Below are positions 15,951-20,943 of a stretch of DNA of 23,815 nucleotides, one piece after another. The notes under the pieces are model-generated. The model was not told where the DNA came from. It searched no databases and was given only the letters and a program-made list of their open reading frames with translations. The position numbers were made by a program, and so were the translations under genes. Each line of letters begins with the position of its first letter. Position 1 is the first letter of the stretch. Source of the DNA: Phycisphaerales bacterium (lineage in GTDB: Bacteria > Planctomycetota > Phycisphaerae > Sedimentisphaerales > Anaerohalosphaeraceae); NCBI GenBank assembly GCA_011053245.1, contig DRGS01000090.1, positions 1 to 23,815 on the forward strand, written 5' to 3'.

Positions 15951-16310
15951 TTATAAAATATCGATTAATGGGTCCCTTTGAAATTGGCTTTGGTGTCCAA
16001 TGGACACTTTCCGTCCGTGATGGTGAGGGGTGGGTTCTTGAAAAGGTTTTCGCCACGAAATAAGTGCTGCAAATTGGCTTTGATGCCTGAAATTGGGTTT
16101 GGATTGGGTTGCGGGCCTTTGGTCCGAGAGGGTAGATAGTAGAAAGTAGAGAGTAGATAATTGGCTTTGCGTCTGAAATTGGGTTTGTTTGGGTTTGTTT
16201 TGGGTTTGTTTTTTTGTCGGAATTCGGGGAGTAAATCGTTGTAAGTCTCTCCTTTGCAAGTAGTTGTAGTGATTCTCTGAGTTGGGAAATTGGGTTTGTT
16301 TCCCAGAAAA
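15951..16310. repeat. Degenerate short-repeat block (AATTGG[C/G]TTTG family)
   Basis: The 11-mer AATTGG(C/G)TTTG occurs six times on the plus strand, at 15982, 16072, 16091, 16159, 16177 and 16288. Two composite units at 16072-16101 and 16159-16187 have the same internal order: AATTGGCTTTG, 7-8 nt ending CTGA, then AATTGGGTTTG. Extra GGGTTTG copies follow at 16191 and 16202. Read on the minus strand the unit gives QTQFQTQSQ, KPNFRRKAN or NPISDAKPI depending on frame, so a 155-codon open frame (16418-15951, minus) arises from it. I judge this frame not to be a real gene: low complexity, no ribosome binding site, and no stable fold apparent. From memory, similar KPNF-rich 'hypothetical proteins' are frequent in Phycisphaerae genomes. 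Confidence 0.7.
16132..16159. repeat. Tandem heptamer repeat, four copies of GTAGAnA
   Basis: GTAGATA, GTAGAAA, GTAGAGA and GTAGATA follow one another without gaps. On the minus strand this reads as STLYFLLSTL within the low-complexity open frame. It is embedded in the AATTGG(C/G)TTTG block and has no assigned role. Confidence 0.75.
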
Positions 16311-16331
16311 AGTTATTTTTAAAAATACAGG

Positions 16332-16366
16332 AACCCTCTGAAAAAGTGAGGGTTTTGTTGTGTTTT
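16332..16366 (+). terminator. Possible rho-independent terminator-like hairpin
   Basis: AACCCTC (16332-16338) and GAGGGTT (16348-16354) form a perfect 7-bp stem with a 9-nt loop. On the plus strand it is followed by TTGTTGTGTTTT, a broken T-tract. No known plus-strand gene ends just before it, so it may be a relic or insulate the downstream cassette. Confidence 0.35.
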
Positions 16367-16947
16367 CAAAGTAGTCTGTTTTTTGTTGTTTTTTCACGTT
16401 TTTTTCAATTATTTTCACTTTTTTTCCTTTTTAGCGGTTTCTTTGCTCCTGGCAAAAAGAGTCAGGATGCTCGTTACTCGCAACAATCTATCTTGATTGT
16501 TAATTAGCCATTATACAAAGGTTGGTGTTATTTGTCAAGTTTTTTCTGTGAAATATGAAGAAAGATTTTATCCGCGAACTCACGGATCGAACAGGTTTTT
16601 TTTTACCACGAAGGAAAGGAGTTTTTAGTTTTAAGTCTTTAGTTTTTAGTTGTGGTGGAATATTTTCTCTTTTAAGGGGGAAACTCTTGACAGGTCGGGG
16701 GTTGTGGTTTAGGATTTGTGGACCATCCGGCTACGGTAAAACCTATGCCGCGATAAAAAGTGAAGTTGGTAATGGAGAGAATGAAAAAAATAGTATGTTG
16801 CTGCCTTATTCATGGCAAATCTGAGCCCAAAGTGTTATTATTAAGAAAATGCAGTGGAATTTGCCGAAACACTATTAACTATTTATATATTATTTCAATT
16901 TGCACTAAGATTGTCCTAGCAACCAGAAACTCAAGAGGGCTTGTAAA
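16367..16947. other. Non-coding, AT-rich stretch upstream of the three-gene cassette
   Basis: No convincing gene is present. It holds T-rich runs around 16380-16430 and a weak inverted repeat AACAATC/GATTGTT at 16482-16501. A TTTAGT-type short direct repeat lies around 16621-16652. There is also an 89-codon open frame at 16555-16824, which contains CGPSGYGKTYAA, a perfect P-loop pattern (GxxGxGKT), but no other ATPase feature and no Shine-Dalgarno. The region looks like decayed or repeat-derived DNA. A possible promoter for the next genes lies at 16861-16889. Confidence 0.6.
16861..16889 (+). promoter_or_regulatory. Candidate promoter of the HIT / membrane / ATP-grasp-MazG cassette
   Basis: TTGCCG (16861-16866) and TATATA (16884-16889) are separated by 17 nt, 58 nt upstream of the first ATG. 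The area is very AT-rich, so a chance match is possible. It is the best candidate directly upstream of the cassette. Confidence 0.35.
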
Positions 16948-17643
16948 ATGAATATTACATTAGACAATAGCACAGCTAATCAAAATACTATACTAAAGGA
17001 AAATAACTGTAAATACTGTTCGGGTTTCTTGAAACAAGGCTATGACAAAACCAACTCGCCATGGGATGAAATTCTTTTCGAAACGGACAACTTTGTAGTA
17101 GTTTCTACGTTAGGGGCCATAGTTGAAGGCTGGCTTCTTATCGTATCAAAAGATCATTACCTTTGTATGGGAGCACTTCCGAAATCACTTTGGCCTGAGC
17201 TATTGGATTTAAAAAGTTTCTTCAGCAATCTTTTGACAGAGATATATGGACCGATAACAATGTTTGAGCACGGTCCCCATAGTGAAAAGCTTGATATTGG
17301 CTGTGGAATAGATCATGCACATCTTCATTTGGTACCTTTGAAATTTAGCTTATTATCTAGGGCCACCGATTCGGCTGAAATTTCAGGCCCAATTTGGTAT
17401 AAACTCCACTCTTTAGAACAAACCGCAAAATTCTATAATGATCGCAAATCTTTTATTTTTATCGAAGAACCAAATTGCAGTATATCTTGCTGTACTTTGA
17501 ATTCGGCACCGTGTCAGTTTATTAGAAAACTTATAGCAAGAGAAATTGGGGTACACTCTAAATATAATTACTGGAAGCACGATTTTAAAGAGAATGTCAT
17601 CTTAACTGTTGAGAAAGTAAAAAAAACTTTGGATAACTATTAG
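16948..17643 (+). CDS. HIT-family nucleotide hydrolase/transferase-like protein
   Basis: This 231-residue soluble protein has the histidine-triad signature His123-Ala-His125-Leu-His127 in GIDHAHLHLVPL. The preceding strand pair resembles HIT proteins (DEILFETDNFVVVSTLGAIV; EGWLLIVSKDHYLCMG). An N-terminal Cys21-Lys-Tyr-Cys24 pair may bind zinc, as in many HIT proteins. HIT enzymes cleave or transfer nucleotidyl groups through the middle histidine, acting on ApnA, adenylated proteins or nucleotide-phosphoramidates; the substrate here is not evident. About 90 extra residues follow the triad and include a Cys-rich segment (PNCSISCCTLNSAPC). A GAGGG box 8 nt before the ATG supports the start. It is the first gene of an AT-rich three-gene cassette; the next gene begins 11 nt after the stop. 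Base composition is clearly lower in GC than aspS. Confidence 0.82.
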   Translation: MNITLDNSTANQNTILKENNCKYCSGFLKQGYDKTNSPWDEILFETDNFVVVSTLGAIVEGWLLIVSKDHYLCMGALPKSLWPELLDLKSFFSNLLTEIYGPITMFEHGPHSEKLDIGCGIDHAHLHLVPLKFSLLSRATDSAEISGPIWYKLHSLEQTAKFYNDRKSFIFIEEPNCSISCCTLNSAPCQFIRKLIAREIGVHSKYNYWKHDFKENVILTVEKVKKTLDNY

Positions 17644-17654
17644 GAGTCTTGTAG

Positions 17655-18239
17655 TTGGCACGTGAAACAACAGATTTTGGTAGTTCGGACGATGGACGTG
17701 AACTTGGAGTTTGGCAATCCAAATATTCCGACGCAAAAGCTAAGAGACAAATTAGATATGAGGCAGTATATACCATTATATTGCTTGTAATTGCTCCTGC
17801 TTTTCTGCTGATTATTTGGCAATATAAATGTAGTGTAGCAGATGCTGACCATGGTAAGTCTATGCTTCTTGACGCTAACGATTGTAACTTACTCTGTCGC
17901 TATGCTTATGCTTGGGCAGCTGGCCTTTACGGTGGAGCTGTATTTGCAACAAAATGGTTATACCACAGCATTGGAAAAGGATTCTGGCATAGTGATCGAT
18001 GGGGGTGGAGAATATTGTCTCCTTTGGTGTCTTCAGCAGTAGCAGTAGCTTTCATATGGATTATTGATGCCGAATTCATAACTATCTTTAATAAAGAAGC
18101 TGCGCAGGAAACCCCTGTTGTTCTTGCTTCCGCTTTTCTTATTGGCCTCTTTTCCGATGGCGCAATTGCAAAGATGTCGGACATCGCCGATGCTTTGTTC
18201 GGAACTACCACAAAGAAATTTACCTCCCAAGGCAAATGA
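17655..18239 (+). CDS. Predicted four-helix integral membrane protein, family not recognised
   Basis: This 194-residue protein starts with TTG at 17655, supported by TAGGAG 8 nt upstream. The first 35 residues are polar and charged (GRELGVWQSKYSDAKAKRQ). Four hydrophobic segments follow: about 39-58 (VYTIILLVIAPAFLLIIWQY), 82-103 (CRYAYAWAAGLYGGAVFATK), 118-138 (WRILSPLVSSAVAVAFIWII) and 155-172 (VVLASAFLIGLFSDGAIAKM). The loop between helices 2 and 3 is rich in Trp and His (WLYHSIGKGFWHSDRWGW). I do not recognise a family. No catalytic motif is visible. Its stop overlaps the ATG of the next gene as ATGA, and it follows the HIT gene after 11 nt, so it is expected to work with both. A membrane anchor, channel or effector role is possible but is inference. 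Confidence 0.8.
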   Translation: MARETTDFGSSDDGRELGVWQSKYSDAKAKRQIRYEAVYTIILLVIAPAFLLIIWQYKCSVADADHGKSMLLDANDCNLLCRYAYAWAAGLYGGAVFATKWLYHSIGKGFWHSDRWGWRILSPLVSSAVAVAFIWIIDAEFITIFNKEAAQETPVVLASAFLIGLFSDGAIAKMSDIADALFGTTTKKFTSQGK

Positions 18240-20809
18240 GACAGGAAAATAAGACTAACCTCTTTGTAGACCAAGGTGCTTACTTTAGCAGTGAAGTAGC
18301 TATATCATCTAAAGCCATTGGCATGAAAGCAAAAGGATTGTTTTCTTTGTCACATAAGTGGGTCCCCAATTTCTTCGTATTGTCAACTGAATTATATGAG
18401 CGATATCTAGACCTCGATACAAAAAAAACATTTGTTTCAACACACACCGATTCTCAAATGCTCCTTTTCGACGACACACCTATATCGCCAACGCAGTCTT
18501 TCTTAGATGAAGCTTTGAGGCCTGATGAGCAAGAGTGCCTTATAAAAAATGTGCAAAGAATATCGCCATTACCTGAAGACTACATTATTGTAAGATCAAG
18601 TGCCACAAATGAAGATATGAATGCAAGAGGAAGGCATTTAAGTTTTATCTGCAAGGCAACACTAAAAGAAATATCTTCACATATTATCAAGATATTCGAG
18701 GTGTGTTCACAGGACCAAACGAATTGCCCTATGAGCATCATTATACAAAAACTTATTGGTACGACCAGATCAAGCGGACATCTTTCAAATGAAAGACGTG
18801 TGACAAAAAGGATTTCTTCATGGCTTTGCGAATTCGATTCACTTGCAGGTGTTGGGACATCGGACTTTGAAGTATTAAGTTCAAGAAAGACAACTCCACA
18901 ACCAATAGATGAGTTTCTGTTCTGTCATAACATGGCAGAATGCCGATTGGTTTTGAACAACATTGCTTCATGGGCATCAAACAAAAAATTACGACTACAT
19001 TTTGAATGGATATGGGACGGCACACAGATTTGGATAGTTCAGGCAGATTCTGCAATATCCTTGAAAGGTAGCGAGCCATATGCTTTGAGTCTTAAAACAC
19101 TTAAGACTCCTACAATCAAACAACTATCTACTCTTGTTCTCGAAAAAGACATAAAGAAAGGGACGTGGAAAAAACTTGATTGCCTGAAAACATTCAGGGA
19201 GAGTAATCTTAAAACGGCAACTGTATGGGTGCTTCACGATCTCAATATTCTTATGGAATTGAGTCAAAGGCAATGGCCAGAAGCTCTCGCCGAAGACTTA
19301 CAATCTTTGTTGACCTCTCCAATTGTGATCAGAACCGATACCTCTGGAGAAAATCATTCAGATAAGTTTATGATGCCAAGAACAGATATGGTTTCAGATT
19401 ATGAAGAAGCAAAAAAGTTTATTCTTAATGTTGCAAGTGAATACAAAAAAGACTTTATTGACAACAACAAACCTTGCTTCATATTTCATCGATTTATACC
19501 TGCACGATCTTCAGCCTTTACATATTCACAACCTAACAATCCTCGTATTCGAATAGATGGGATCTGGGGTTCCCCAGATGGATTAAGTTACTATCCACAC
19601 GATTCATTTGAGCTTTCTCTAAGCAGTAATAAATTTTCACAGTGCATCAGATATAAAGAAGACTACTTGGATATTGATAAAGACGGTAGATGGTCTCCTC
19701 GTAAGGCCGGTGAAAGATGGGATTGGAAAGCTTCATTAGAGAAAGATGAAATTAAACAAATCTCTAAAGGCACCTATGATATTGCAAAAGTTGTTGGTAA
19801 ACCTGTGCAGGTGATGTGGTTTGTAGGAATACCAGATGGCTTAGGACATCCAGATATTTTGCCTTGGTATATCTCAACTGAAGCAACTCCTGATGTTGTA
19901 AAAGACTCTCCAATGAGAGCATCCCTTAGAAGTCCTTTAATACGTAGATTGGAAGACATAGATTATCTTGCAAGAACTTCAGAAGTATTTCCTGTACATT
20001 CTATCAGGCTAAGGCCTATTCCTAACCTTTTAAGATCACGAGACTTCATCGAAAGAGTAGCTTCACTTGCAAAAGAACTGAATGTGTCAGTTGAACTAGA
20101 GGGGAGTATACTTGCACATGCTTTTTACTTACTTAGAAATTTTGGTATAAAAGTTGTATGTCCTGGCTTTTTAAAACCAATCTATCCACCAATTATTTAC
20201 AACAAACTAGTTCGAGATAATATCCCAGATAACATAACACAAAAAGGTGAAAAAGTTATCATTAGCAAATTAGAATCCGAAGAACTAATAACGGAACTTA
20301 AGGCAAAAGTAGTCGAAGAAGCGCTAGAGTTATATTGGTCAGACACAAAAGACAACACTATCGAAGAAATTGTTGACATAAATGAAGTACTCACAACAAT
20401 CTGTAAAAAAATGAACCTTGAATCAACACAAATCGAATTGCTTGCAAAAGAAAAAAGGGAGAAAAGAGGCGGCTTTAATAAAGGATACATACTCAAAAAA
20501 ACAGAAGAAATTTCAATTATACTAACAGGAAAGACTCGCAAAACACTTTTTGGTGAAGTCGGTCAAGAAATAGAAGGGACAAATAAACAAGCGAAACATC
20601 CAAAAGTGCTTAATAGCCGATCTCCTAAAAAGGATGGGCCCAAGTTGATAATCCCAATGATTCCACCTGATCCGAGTCACAGATTTGAGAGCTATCCATT
20701 TCAATTTCCGAAATATGGCGTAACCATGAATATTCGTTTTCGTGAAAAAGAAATTATTATTGAAATTGATGAAATCAAAGCAGATAATATTCGATTGCTT
20801 TTTGATTAA
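18236..20809 (+). CDS. PEP-synthase-like ATP-grasp protein fused to a MazG-like nucleotide pyrophosphohydrolase domain
   Basis: This 857-residue multidomain protein starts with a module (1-275) resembling the PPDK/PEP-synthase ATP-grasp domain. It has KAIGMKAKGLFSL with Lys31, VPNFFVLSTELYERYL, VRSSATNED at 119-127 with Arg120, and FEWIWDGTQIWIVQAD with Glu257 and Gln269. The 12-residue Glu-Gln spacing matches Glu323-Gln335 of PPDK (from memory); the neighbouring Asp is His255. A second, degenerate copy (about 275-560) has IRTDTSGE (Arg366), IDGIWGSPDGLSYYPHDSFE and GKPVQVMWFVG. Segment 600-645 resembles the phosphohistidine swivel: GSILAHAFYLLRNFGIKVV with His628, then Arg at +6 and Gly at +9. 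Residues 655-765 are MazG/PRA-PH-like: YNKLVRDNIPDNI, EEALE (694-698), EEIVDINEV (710-718) and REKRGGFNKGYIL. A C-terminal tail of about 90 residues is unassigned. The natural substrate is unknown. Confidence 0.82.
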   Translation: MRQENKTNLFVDQGAYFSSEVAISSKAIGMKAKGLFSLSHKWVPNFFVLSTELYERYLDLDTKKTFVSTHTDSQMLLFDDTPISPTQSFLDEALRPDEQECLIKNVQRISPLPEDYIIVRSSATNEDMNARGRHLSFICKATLKEISSHIIKIFEVCSQDQTNCPMSIIIQKLIGTTRSSGHLSNERRVTKRISSWLCEFDSLAGVGTSDFEVLSSRKTTPQPIDEFLFCHNMAECRLVLNNIASWASNKKLRLHFEWIWDGTQIWIVQADSAISLKGSEPYALSLKTLKTPTIKQLSTLVLEKDIKKGTWKKLDCLKTFRESNLKTATVWVLHDLNILMELSQRQWPEALAEDLQSLLTSPIVIRTDTSGENHSDKFMMPRTDMVSDYEEAKKFILNVASEYKKDFIDNNKPCFIFHRFIPARSSAFTYSQPNNPRIRIDGIWGSPDGLSYYPHDSFELSLSSNKFSQCIRYKEDYLDIDKDGRWSPRKAGERWDWKASLEKDEIKQISKGTYDIAKVVGKPVQVMWFVGIPDGLGHPDILPWYISTEATPDVVKDSPMRASLRSPLIRRLEDIDYLARTSEVFPVHSIRLRPIPNLLRSRDFIERVASLAKELNVSVELEGSILAHAFYLLRNFGIKVVCPGFLKPIYPPIIYNKLVRDNIPDNITQKGEKVIISKLESEELITELKAKVVEEALELYWSDTKDNTIEEIVDINEVLTTICKKMNLESTQIELLAKEKREKRGGFNKGYILKKTEEISIILTGKTRKTLFGEVGQEIEGTNKQAKHPKVLNSRSPKKDGPKLIIPMIPPDPSHRFESYPFQFPKYGVTMNIRFREKEIIIEIDEIKADNIRLLFD

Positions 20810-20943
20810 GAGTAACAGCAACTGGTGTCCAAAGACCGGGGCTAAATGATTTGAGATCGCTTCCGCCTACGCTTACAGCTACGTCGCGACAGGACGCCGC
20901 GGCAGGCCCTTCGATTACATTTAGGACAGGCAGGGCGTCGGGA
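20810..20943. other. Convergent intergenic gap with possible repeat remnant
   Basis: This 134-bp gap separates the cassette from the RND gene. It includes GAGATCGCTTCCGCCTACGC near 20853, loosely like the reverse complement of the 8758-8796 element. TGGTGTCCAA at 20823-20832 also occurs at 15991-16000, on the other side of the cassette. The GC-rich stretch 20880-20910 (GACGCCGCGGCAGG) differs from the AT-rich cassette. No gene or clear terminator is seen. Confidence 0.4.

Noticed and set aside
15951..16418. 155-codon minus-strand open frame as a protein gene
   Set aside because: It is produced by short DNA repeats, has low complexity, lacks a Shine-Dalgarno and all three minus frames give similar repetitive peptides. 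Annotated as a repeat instead.
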